A DNA stretch of 64,000 nucleotides from JBKBKC01 sp046294265. Its GTDB lineage: Bacteria; Pseudomonadota; Alphaproteobacteria; Rhodobacterales; Rhodobacteraceae. Made by a program: the position numbers and the translations under genes. Below, piece by piece: positions 26,591 through 33,335 of the stretch; position 1 is the first letter of the stretch, and each line of letters opens with the position of its first letter. The notes under the pieces were generated by a model. That model saw nothing but the letters and a program-made list of their open reading frames with translations, was not told the origin of the DNA and made no database searches. The stretch covers positions 62,001 through 126,000 of the forward strand of contig JBKBKC010000002.1 of the NCBI GenBank assembly GCA_046294265.1. The letters are read 5' to 3'.

Positions 26591-27034
26591 TCAGGGCTTG
26601 ATGTATGTGTAGCCTGCCTGCTGCAGTTTGCTCAGTTCGGCCACCCCGGACGGCACCACATCCTCGTCCCAGGCGTCGTAAAGGTCGTCGAGAGCAATCT
26701 TGCGCCCTGTCAGCGTGTTGGCGCAGATCGTGAACCGGACATTCTGGCTTTTCAGGCCGCTGATCCGGGTTTGCAGAGCGTCATCCGCCTTGGCTGCCAT
26801 GAGCAAGCCGAGACCGTCACCATGCATGACAACCTCGACAAGGATGTTGTCGGCACCGACCGCGTTGATGTGGTTCTGGATGTTGCCCATGGCGGCGCTG
26901 TAGGATGTGCCCGACGTGCCGTCAGTGTTCATGTGATAGACCACTTTCTGCGCGTCATAGCGGGCCTCTTGCGCCGCAAGCGGGCCCGCAACCAGCAGGA
27001 TTGCCGCACTCAGGATAGCCAATAGCCGTGTCAT
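26591..27034 (-). CDS. exported DsrE-family protein
   Basis: The product is 147 residues with a cleavable signal peptide (MTRLLAILSAAILLVAGPLAAQ). The mature part is a DsrE/F-like domain: KVVYHMNTDG, HGDGLGLLMAAK, and ICANTLTGRKI with a single conserved Cys104. DsrE-like domains handle sulfur or bind small ligands; periplasmic versions are not well characterised. It is divergent from sbtA, with a 300-bp gap that contains only a short palindrome CTGCA-N6-TGCAG (27092-27107) and presumably the two promoters. A link to the carbon genes is by position only. Confidence 0.85.
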   Translation of the reverse strand: MTRLLAILSAAILLVAGPLAAQEARYDAQKVVYHMNTDGTSGTSYSAAMGNIQNHINAVGADNILVEVVMHGDGLGLLMAAKADDALQTRISGLKSQNVRFTICANTLTGRKIALDDLYDAWDEDVVPSGVAELSKLQQAGYTYIKP

Positions 27035-27334
27035 GTCTTGTTCTCCTCCCTAGGTTGAAGAAGGCTAACACCGACTGTGCGGTATTCATACCTGCAAATG
27101 TGTGCAGCGGACCATGGCGTGCGTTGCCGTCCTGACGTCTGCCGGCGCAGAGGTGATCGGCTGCCCCAGGGGCGGTGGCAGGGGGTGTGTCGCTGGCGTT
27201 GATGTCGGCCGGTTGCGTGAGGCCCGGCCTGCGCCTGCGACTTTCGCCGCCGGGTCTTGCCCAGAGGGCTTGCCGCGTTGCGCCGCATTGCGCATATGAC
27301 CGGGAACCGTTTCCGGGGGGGCATCTTGCAGGAC

Positions 27335-28303
27335 ATGTTCGCGCTGGCGCAGGCCAACCTGCTGACGCCGATGATCCTGTGTTTCGCGTTGGGACTGGTC
27401 GCGGCCCTTGCGCGGTCGGACCTGTCGGTGCCCGAGGCGGTGGCCAAGGGCATGTCGCTGTATCTGCTGTTCGCCATCGGGTTCAAGGGCGGCGTGGCGG
27501 TGGCGGGCCATGGGGCGGAGTTGCGGCTGGGCGCGGCTTTGGGTGCGGGGATCGTGCTGTCGGCGGTGCTGCCGCTGGTGGCCTTTGGCATCTTGCGCAG
27601 CATCACGCGGCTGGGGGTGACGGATGCGGCGGCGGTGGCGGCGCATTACGGCTCGATCAGCATCGTGACCTTTGTGACGGCCTCCAGCGTGCTGGACGGA
27701 CAGGGCGTGGCGTTCGAGGGTTACATGGTCGCGGTGGCCGCGGCGATGGAGGCCCCCGCCATCGTCTCGGCGCTGTGGCTGGTGTCGCGGGCGGGGGGCG
27801 GGGCGCGGATGGATGCGGGGCTGTGGCGCGAGATCTTGCTGAACGGGTCGATCGTGCTGCTGGTGGGGTCGTTCCTGATCGGGATGGCGACGGGCGAGGC
27901 GGGCAAGGCGCGCATCGACGCCTTTATCACGGCACCCTTTCAGGGGGTTTTGTGCCTGTTCCTGTTGGACATGGGGCTGGTTGCGGGGCGCGGCTTGCGG
28001 GGCGCACGCGGGGTGCTGGGCGGCGGGGTGCTGGCCTTCGGGGTGGTCATGCCGGTCGTGGGCGCGGCGGCGGGGCTGGCCACGGGGCTGGCGCTGGGGC
28101 TGTCGGAAGGGGGCGTGGCGATGCTGATGACGCTGTGCGCCAGTGCGAGCTACATCGCCGTGCCCGCCGCGATGCGGGTGGCGCTGCCCGAGGCCAATCC
28201 GTCGGTCTATCTGACACTCGCGCTGGGGGTGACGTTTCCGTTCAATCTGGTGGTGGGGATCCCGGTCTGGGTGGCGGTCGCCGGGACCGTGGTGGGGGGA
28301 TAG
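27335..28303 (+). CDS. sbtA: SbtA-type sodium-dependent bicarbonate transporter
   Basis: The product is a 322-residue integral membrane protein with about ten hydrophobic segments. FALGLVAALARSDLSVPEAV, SLYLLFAIGFKGGVAVA, AHYGSISIVTFVTA, and LMTLCASASYIAVPAAMRVA-LPEANPSVYL match the SbtA (formerly DUF897) family. Cyanobacterial members import bicarbonate with sodium. The ATG at 27335 has AGGA four bases upstream; an ATG at 27296 is also in frame. The next gene, one base after the stop, encodes its PII-like partner, which strengthens the call. Confidence 0.9.
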   Translation: MFALAQANLLTPMILCFALGLVAALARSDLSVPEAVAKGMSLYLLFAIGFKGGVAVAGHGAELRLGAALGAGIVLSAVLPLVAFGILRSITRLGVTDAAAVAAHYGSISIVTFVTASSVLDGQGVAFEGYMVAVAAAMEAPAIVSALWLVSRAGGGARMDAGLWREILLNGSIVLLVGSFLIGMATGEAGKARIDAFITAPFQGVLCLFLLDMGLVAGRGLRGARGVLGGGVLAFGVVMPVVGAAAGLATGLALGLSEGGVAMLMTLCASASYIAVPAAMRVALPEANPSVYLTLALGVTFPFNLVVGIPVWVAVAGTVVGG

Positions 28304-28304
28304 G

Positions 28305-28613
28305 ATGCAGACGCATGACGCCAAGCGCGTGGAGATCATCATCGAGGCGCCGATGGAGCGGCGGCTGACCGAGGCGCTGATGGCGGCGGGGGTGACGGGC
28401 TTCACCGTGCTGCCGGTGCTGGGCGGGTCGGGCCGGTCGGGGCAGTGGACGCGCGAGGGGCAGGTGGGCCGGGCCGGGATGGTGGCCGTGGTCTGCCTGA
28501 TCCGGCCCGAGCGGCTGGACGCGCTGCTGGAGGCCGCCTTTGCCGTGGTCGAGCGGCATATCGGCGTGGTCAGCGTGACGCCCGCGCAGGTGCTGCGGGC
28601 CGAGCGGTTCTGA
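28305..28613 (+). CDS. sbtB: SbtB-like PII family regulator
   Basis: The product is 102 residues with the PII ferredoxin-like fold: KRVEIIIEAPMERRLTEALM (first strand and helix), GVTGFTVLPVLGGSGRSGQW (T-loop region), and MVAVVCLIRPERLDALLEA. In cyanobacteria SbtB binds SbtA and adenyl nucleotides and adjusts bicarbonate uptake. Pairing with sbtA across one base supports the same role here. It lacks the long uridylylated T-loop tyrosine context of GlnB/GlnK. A strong hairpin follows 18 bases after the stop. Confidence 0.9.
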   Translation: MQTHDAKRVEIIIEAPMERRLTEALMAAGVTGFTVLPVLGGSGRSGQWTREGQVGRAGMVAVVCLIRPERLDALLEAAFAVVERHIGVVSVTPAQVLRAERF

Positions 28614-28631
28614 CGCCGTGCTCGGGTGTCG

Positions 28632-28654
28632 CCCCGGCCCGTGGCGGGCCGGGG
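28632..28654. terminator. bidirectional hairpin between sbtB and the small-gene array
   Basis: CCCCGGCCCG-TGG-CGGGCCGGGG is a perfect 10-bp stem with a 3-base loop in a 53-bp convergent gap. There is no U-run, so it may act as a weak or Rho-assisted terminator or an RNA end stabiliser. Confidence 0.6.
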
Positions 28655-28666
28655 ATGCGGCAGGGG

Positions 28667-28747
28667 TCAGTCGCTGTGCGGGGTGGTCCCGCTGCGGGCG
28701 GCCAGGGCCGCGAGGCGGTTCTGGCGGGCTTTGGCGAGAAGGGTCAT
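28667..28747 (-). CDS. truncated third copy of the small basic protein
   Basis: The 26-codon frame starts with MTLLAKARQNRL, identical to the two upstream copies for the first 12 residues. It then diverges (AALAARSGTTPHSD) and stops. The upstream GGAGGAACCCCCA leader is intact. It is either a shortened paralogue or a decaying copy at the downstream end of the array. Confidence 0.55.
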   Translation of the reverse strand: MTLLAKARQNRLAALAARSGTTPHSD

Positions 28748-28764
28748 TGGGGGTTCCTCCGGGC

Positions 28765-28926
28765 TCAGGCGACGCGGACCAGCGCGCGGGGCGCGTGGTT
28801 CAGGTTGGCGGCCTCGCGGCGGGATTTGAACACCGGGATGACTTCGGCGTTGCGGCGCTGGCGGAGTTTGGCCGCGACGGCGATGGCGGTCAGGCGGTTC
28901 TGGCGGGCTTTGGCGAGAAGGGTCAT
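28765..28926 (-). CDS. small basic protein, array copy 2 (53 aa)
   Basis: The 53-residue product (MTLLAKARQNRLTAIAVAAK at the N-terminus, ending APRALVRVA) has nine Arg, three Lys and two Glu, a strongly basic amphipathic-helix composition, and no membrane segment. A consensus Shine-Dalgarno GGAGGA lies about 10 bases before the ATG in the 17-base spacer after copy 1. It is near-identical to copy 1, differing by Ile15 versus Leu. Family unknown. Conservation of the frame between copies with silent changes argues it is translated. It may bind nucleic acid or membranes (inference). Confidence 0.65.
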   Translation of the reverse strand: MTLLAKARQNRLTAIAVAAKLRQRRNAEVIPVFKSRREAANLNHAPRALVRVA

Positions 28927-28943
28927 TGGGGGTTCCTCCGGGC

Positions 28944-29105
28944 TCAGGCGACGCGGACCAGCGCGCGGGGCGCGTGGTTCAGGTTGGCGGCCTCGCGGCG
29001 GGATTTGAACACCGGGATCACTTCGGCGTTGCGGCGCTGGCGGAGCTTGGCGGCGACGGCGAGGGCGGTCAGGCGGTTCTGGCGGGCTTTGGCGAGAAGG
29101 GTCAT
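28944..29105 (-). CDS. small basic protein, array copy 1 (53 aa)
   Basis: This is the first 53-codon unit of the array in transcription order, with the same sequence as copy 2 except Leu15. Its leader differs (AGGAAAGCACACGCC before the ATG), showing that the duplication starts near the ATG. It lies 60 bases downstream of a 70-codon minus-strand frame. Likely one polycistronic message carries all four frames from the AT-rich region near 29.5 kb. No known family is recognised. Confidence 0.65.
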   Translation of the reverse strand: MTLLAKARQNRLTALAVAAKLRQRRNAEVIPVFKSRREAANLNHAPRALVRVA

Positions 29106-29165
29106 GGCGTGTGCTTTCCTGTGGCTCGGGCTCTTGGTTTTCTGCGGTTTTCTGCCGTTCTGTGG

Positions 29166-29378
29166 TCAGGCGGTGGCGTAGAGGTCGTCGGCGAAAAGCG
29201 CCGCGATCTCGGAACGGGTCACGCGGTCGGGGCGGCCCTCGGCGCGGCGGGCGGGCCCGGTGGGGCGGCGCGGCGCGCTGTTGGCGGCAACGAGGCTGGC
29301 GCAGAAAGCAGGGCCGGCGCGGAAAGCGAAAACGGCGGCCGAAGCAGGGGCAGGGCGAAAGATTGCAAGGGTCGTCAT
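29166..29378 (-). CDS. small protein of unknown function (70 aa)
   Basis: The product is 70 residues, starting MTTLAIFRPAPASAAVFAFR and ending RSEIAALFADDLYATA. The first 35 residues are moderately hydrophobic and alanine-rich; the C-terminal part is charged. The MT-L-A opening echoes the array proteins downstream. It is the first frame after the AT-rich island at 29.52-29.56 kb and may lead the small-gene operon. No homologous family is known to me, so coding status is uncertain. Confidence 0.45.
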   Translation of the reverse strand: MTTLAIFRPAPASAAVFAFRAGPAFCASLVAANSAPRRPTGPARRAEGRPDRVTRSEIAALFADDLYATA

Positions 29379-29520
29379 CGGTCACTCCATCTTGTCTTGT
29401 TCAGCCCACCCGACAGCAAGAACGGGCGGTTTCCGGACGGAGTTTCAGGGGGTATGATTTTTTTCCCGATTTTCTTCAACTTTGTTCCGATGCAGGCGCG
29501 GCGAGAAGGAAGATCACGCT

Positions 29521-29556
29521 AATCCTTTGAATTATATATCAAAAATTAGATAGACC
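29521..29556 (-). promoter_or_regulatory. AT-rich island, candidate promoter for the small-gene array
   Basis: Within otherwise GC-rich DNA, about 35 bases are nearly all A/T. On the minus strand they include GATATATAATTC with a TATAAT match, 150 bases upstream of the 70-codon frame. A good -35 match at standard spacing is not seen, so the sigma factor is uncertain. The rest of 29379-29673 holds no supported gene. A GC hairpin (CGGGGGC..GCCCCCG, 29651-29670) lies just past the asd stop. Confidence 0.4.
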
Positions 29557-29673
29557 GCGCGGTTGCCAACGGGTCGCGCACGCAATTTTTGGAACCTGCC
29601 GCGATCTGGGCCTGCCAAGGCGGCGCATTCCTGTGGCAAGGGTCATGGTGCGGGGGCCCTGGCGCCCCCGGCC

Positions 29674-30696
29674 TCAGCCCTTCTTGAGGCACCTGTTCCC
29701 CAGAACCTCGGCGATCTGCACCGCGTTCAGCGCCGCCCCCTTGCGCAGGTTGTCGCTGACGCACCAGAGCGACAACCCGTTGTCGATGGTGCTGTCCTGG
29801 CGCACGCGGCTGACGAAGGTGGCATAATCGCCCACGCATTCGATGGGGGTGACGTAGCCGCCCGGCTCGCGCTTGTCGATCAGCATCACGCCGGGCGCCT
29901 CGCGCAGGATGTCCTGCGCCTCTTGCCAGTCGAGAAATTCCTCGAATTCGATGTTGATGGCCTCGGAATGGCCCACGAACACCGGGACGCGGACGCAGGT
30001 GGCGGTGACCTTGATGGCGGGGTCGAGGATTTTCTTGGTCTCGGCCACCATCTTCCATTCTTCCTTGGTTTCGCCACTATCAAGGAACACGTCGATCTGG
30101 GGGATCACGTTGAAGGCGATCTGTTTCTGGAACTTGGAGGGCGGCACGTTGTCGGTAGGGTTGTAGATGGCCTTGGTCTGGTCCCAGAGCTCATCCATCC
30201 CGTCCTTGCCCGCGCCCGAGACGGACTGGTAGGTGGCCACCACCACCCGCTTGATCCGCGCGCGGTCGTGCAGGGGTTTCAGGGCCACGACCATCTGCGC
30301 GGTGGAGCAGTTGGGGTTGGCGATGATCATCCGCTTCTGGTAGCCCAGCACGGCGTCGGCATTCACCTCGGGCACCACCAGCGGCACGTCGCGGTCGTAG
30401 CGGTAGAGCGACGAGTTGTCGATCACGACGCAGCCCTGCGCGGCGGCGCGGGGTGCGTAGATCTTGGTCGCGTCCGAGCCGATGGCGAACAGGGCGATGT
30501 CCCAGCCGGTGAAGTCGAAGGTGTCAAGGTCGCGGGTTTTCAGCGTGCGGTCGCCAAAGCTGATCTCGGTGCCAAGGCTCTTGCGCGAGGCCAGCGCCAC
30601 GATCTCGTCCACCGGGAATTCCCGTTCGGCGAGGATGTTCAGCATTTCGCGGCCCACGTTCCCGGTGGCCCCGACGACAACGACACGATAGCCCAT
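29674..30696 (-). CDS. asd: aspartate-semialdehyde dehydrogenase
   Basis: This enzyme reduces aspartyl phosphate to aspartate semialdehyde, the branch point to lysine, threonine and methionine. The 340-residue product has the N-terminal NADP motif VVVGATGNVGREML, the catalytic Cys130 in ANPNCSTAQM, SYQSVSGAG-like TYQSVSGAGKDGMDEL, and RVPVFVGHSEAINIEF. The start at 30696 gives the standard MGYRVVVVGATG N-terminus. Length and motifs are normal. It is apparently monocistronic. Confidence 0.97.
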   Translation of the reverse strand: MGYRVVVVGATGNVGREMLNILAEREFPVDEIVALASRKSLGTEISFGDRTLKTRDLDTFDFTGWDIALFAIGSDATKIYAPRAAAQGCVVIDNSSLYRYDRDVPLVVPEVNADAVLGYQKRMIIANPNCSTAQMVVALKPLHDRARIKRVVVATYQSVSGAGKDGMDELWDQTKAIYNPTDNVPPSKFQKQIAFNVIPQIDVFLDSGETKEEWKMVAETKKILDPAIKVTATCVRVPVFVGHSEAINIEFEEFLDWQEAQDILREAPGVMLIDKREPGGYVTPIECVGDYATFVSRVRQDSTIDNGLSLWCVSDNLRKGAALNAVQIAEVLGNRCLKKG

Positions 30697-30757
30697 GCGG
30701 CCCTCCTTCGGATGCCGCGCTGCCTTATCGCATGGGGGGGGCGGGGGGAAGGGGCGT

Positions 30758-31924
30758 TCAGTCGGTGCGGTCCGGGGCGAAAAGATAGACGGCAAGGCCC
30801 GCAAGGGTGGCCAGCGCGAAGAAGAGGAACAGAGCCGCATAGGGCGCCTCGGGCGGGCCGGTGACGGCCGCGTGCAGGCGGCCGGTGACGATCTGGGCCG
30901 CGCCCACGGTGCCAAGCGCGAAAAAGTTGAAGAGGGTGACGCCGCGCCCCACCAGATGCGGCGGCAGGAAGGCCCGGCCATGCGCCATCATCATCGGGAA
31001 GGACGCCCCGAAAAGGCCCACGGCCGACAGCAGCGCCACCGACTGCGCCTGACCGGGGGGCAGGGCCCAGAGGGCGAGGAGGGCCGCGACCATGCACAGG
31101 TTGCCCCCCACGATCAGCCATTTTCGGGTGCCCAGCACGCGGTCCAGGGGCCCATAGGCAAAGTTGCCCACCACCATCGCCAGCCCCATCACCAGCGTCG
31201 CCTGCCCGATCCCCGCGGCATCCGCCCCGAACACATCGGCCATGTAGGGCCCGGCCCAGAGGCCGCGCAGGGCAGCGGCGGGCACATAGTTGACGGCCAT
31301 CATCGGCAGGATCAGCCAGATCGCGGGGATGCGGAGGAGGTCGAGGAGCGAACCTCTTTGCCCGCCCGGCACCCGGGGCGGATCGCGCAGCAGCAGGGCC
31401 ACGGCCAGGGCGATGGCCAGCGAGACGCCCGCCAGCGCCAGCATCGTTCCGCGCCAGCCGATGGCCTGCATCGCCCAGGCCAGGGGCAGCGAGGCGGCGA
31501 TATTGCCCATGGACCCGATGCCGATCATCGCACCGGCCAGCGTGCCGAAGACGGCGGCGGGGTAGATGCGGGCAAAGACATAGTAGCTGGCCATCAGCAC
31601 GGGCGCGCAGCCGACGCCGATCAGGCCGAGGGCGAGGGTGATGCCAAGGGGGGATGTGGCCAGCGCCATCGCCAGCGCGCCGCCGGCGCCACCTGCGGCA
31701 AAGATGATTGATGCGGTGCGGCGCGGCCCGAACCGGTCGAGCGCAACGCCCACGGGGATCTGCATCAGCGCGAAGGTCAGGAACCACACGCCGGAGGCGG
31801 AAGCGAGGTGTTCCGCCGTGGCCCCGAGCTCGGCCGTGAGGGCGGGCGCCATGACCGCGAGGAAGGCGCGGTAGAACTGCGACAGCACATAGGCAGCGAT
31901 CAGGGCGGCGATGCCGGGGATCAT
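30758..31924 (-). CDS. MFS transporter
   Basis: The product is 388 residues with about 12 membrane segments, typical of the major facilitator superfamily. The loop 2-3 motif reads GVALDRFGPRRT. Export or uptake substrate cannot be inferred. Its ATG overlaps the stop of the upstream MFS gene by four bases (31921-31924), so the two carriers are translationally coupled. This is an uncommon arrangement for two complete single-chain transporters. Confidence 0.88.
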   Translation of the reverse strand: MIPGIAALIAAYVLSQFYRAFLAVMAPALTAELGATAEHLASASGVWFLTFALMQIPVGVALDRFGPRRTASIIFAAGGAGGALAMALATSPLGITLALGLIGVGCAPVLMASYYVFARIYPAAVFGTLAGAMIGIGSMGNIAASLPLAWAMQAIGWRGTMLALAGVSLAIALAVALLLRDPPRVPGGQRGSLLDLLRIPAIWLILPMMAVNYVPAAALRGLWAGPYMADVFGADAAGIGQATLVMGLAMVVGNFAYGPLDRVLGTRKWLIVGGNLCMVAALLALWALPPGQAQSVALLSAVGLFGASFPMMMAHGRAFLPPHLVGRGVTLFNFFALGTVGAAQIVTGRLHAAVTGPPEAPYAALFLFFALATLAGLAVYLFAPDRTD

Positions 31925-33156
31925 GCCGGCAAGGCTTCGGACCGGTGTTCGCGCACCGGCAGGTGCACGATGGCCGAGAACGCGCCCACCCCCACGCCCA
32001 CCCACCAGACCAGCGTGTAGTCGCCCGTCAGGTCATACATCCGCCCGCCCAGCCAGACGCCCAGGAAGCTGCCAAGCTGGTGGCTGAAGAACACCAGCCC
32101 ATAGAGGGTGCCCATGTAGCGGATACCCCATATATGCGCCACAAGGCCGCTGGTCAGCGGCACCGTGGCCAGCCAGAGCGAGCCCATCACGGCCGAGAAC
32201 AGGAACACGGTGGCGGGGGTCATCGGCACCAGGATGAAGGCGGCAGAGGCGAGCGTGCGGGCGGCATAGATGCCCGCGAGCAGATATTTCCGCGTCATGG
32301 TCCGGCCAAGGTATCCGGCCAGAAGGGTGCCGCCGATGTTGGCAAGCCCGATCACCGCAATCGCCATCGCGCCCACGGCGGAGGTGGTGGTGATCCCCAA
32401 TCCCGCGAGCATCCCGCCCGGATCGGGGACCGCGCAGCTTTCGGTGATGAAGGCCGGGAAATGCGCGGTCAGAAAGCCAAGCTGATATCCGCAGGAAAAA
32501 AAACCAACAAAGATGAGGGTATAGGACGGATCCCGCAGCGCGCGGGCAAGGACGGTGCCCAACGATTCGTCAAGTTCGCTGCGCGGGGCAAGCGAGGTGC
32601 CGCGCAGGAACGGGAGGAGAAGGAGCGAGGCCAGCATCACGCCCGCAAAGATCACGAACACCGATTGCCAGGGCATGTAGGCCAGCAGGAACTCGGCCGC
32701 CGGGGCCCCGATGATCTGCCCGGCCGAGCCGATGGCTGTGGCGATGCCAAGGGTCATCGAGCGATGCTCGGGCGCCGCCGCGCGGCCCACGATGGCAAGG
32801 ATGACGCCGAAGCCGGTGCCCGCGATGCCGAAACCGATCAGGATTTCAAGGAGGTGATGCTGCCCAGGCGTAACCGCATAGGACGACAGCACCAGCCCCG
32901 CCGCATACATCAGCGCGCCCAGCACGATGGCGCGGCGGTCGCCGAACCGCTCGGCCAGCGCGCCGAAGATCGGCTGGCCGATGCCCCAGGCCAGGTTCTG
33001 GATGGCGATGGCCAGGCTGAAGTCGGCGCGCAGCCAGCCGAATTCGGTGGCGATGGGGATCTGGAAGACGCCAAAGCTCGCGCGGATCGCAAAGCCCAGC
33101 ATCAGGATCAGGCTGCCCGCGATCAGGACGGGGGTGAGGAGGGGGGCCTTGGACAT
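31921..33156 (-). CDS. MFS transporter (OFA/monocarboxylate-like)
   Basis: The product is 411 residues with about 12 membrane segments. GALAERFGDRRAIVLGALMY is the loop 2-3 motif, and the N-terminal FAIRASFGVFQIPIATEFGW resembles oxalate/formate- and monocarboxylate-type carriers. The substrate is not determined. It is the first gene of a two-transporter operon. A partial GC-rich palindromic repeat lies about 110 bases upstream of its start. Confidence 0.88.
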   Translation of the reverse strand: MSKAPLLTPVLIAGSLILMLGFAIRASFGVFQIPIATEFGWLRADFSLAIAIQNLAWGIGQPIFGALAERFGDRRAIVLGALMYAAGLVLSSYAVTPGQHHLLEILIGFGIAGTGFGVILAIVGRAAAPEHRSMTLGIATAIGSAGQIIGAPAAEFLLAYMPWQSVFVIFAGVMLASLLLLPFLRGTSLAPRSELDESLGTVLARALRDPSYTLIFVGFFSCGYQLGFLTAHFPAFITESCAVPDPGGMLAGLGITTTSAVGAMAIAVIGLANIGGTLLAGYLGRTMTRKYLLAGIYAARTLASAAFILVPMTPATVFLFSAVMGSLWLATVPLTSGLVAHIWGIRYMGTLYGLVFFSHQLGSFLGVWLGGRMYDLTGDYTLVWWVGVGVGAFSAIVHLPVREHRSEALPA

Positions 33157-33267
33157 GGCGTTGCTCCGGATGGAGTGCGGGTATCGCGCGGCGTGGGGGC
33201 TGCGTCAAATGCGGAATTGTGACGGGTGAAATTTCGGGGCATCTCCCCCTTTGATCCTGACCCGGCC

Positions 33268-33308
33268 CCCCCCCTCCCCATCCCTCCCCCACGAGAGGAA
33301 TGGGAGGT
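33268..33308. repeat. solo copy of the GC-rich palindromic repeat
   Basis: CCCCCCCTCCCCATCCC, then TCCCCCACGAGAGG and AATGGGAGG, resembles the reverse complement of the right-hand hairpin of copies A and B, with mismatches on the closing arm. It lies in the 179-bp gap between the MFS and GH42 genes with no DUF559 gene nearby. Confidence 0.65.
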
Positions 33309-33335
33309 GCCCGGTGCGGCGGGCTGCGCGCGGCC

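Larger units (their letters stand above)
28667..29105. repeat. 179-bp tandem duplication carrying small genes
   Basis: Start codons lie at 29105, 28926 and 28747, exactly 179 bases apart. Units 1 and 2 are almost identical over the whole period, including the ribosome-binding site. Unit 3 retains only the leader and about 45 bases of coding sequence. Confidence 0.9.
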
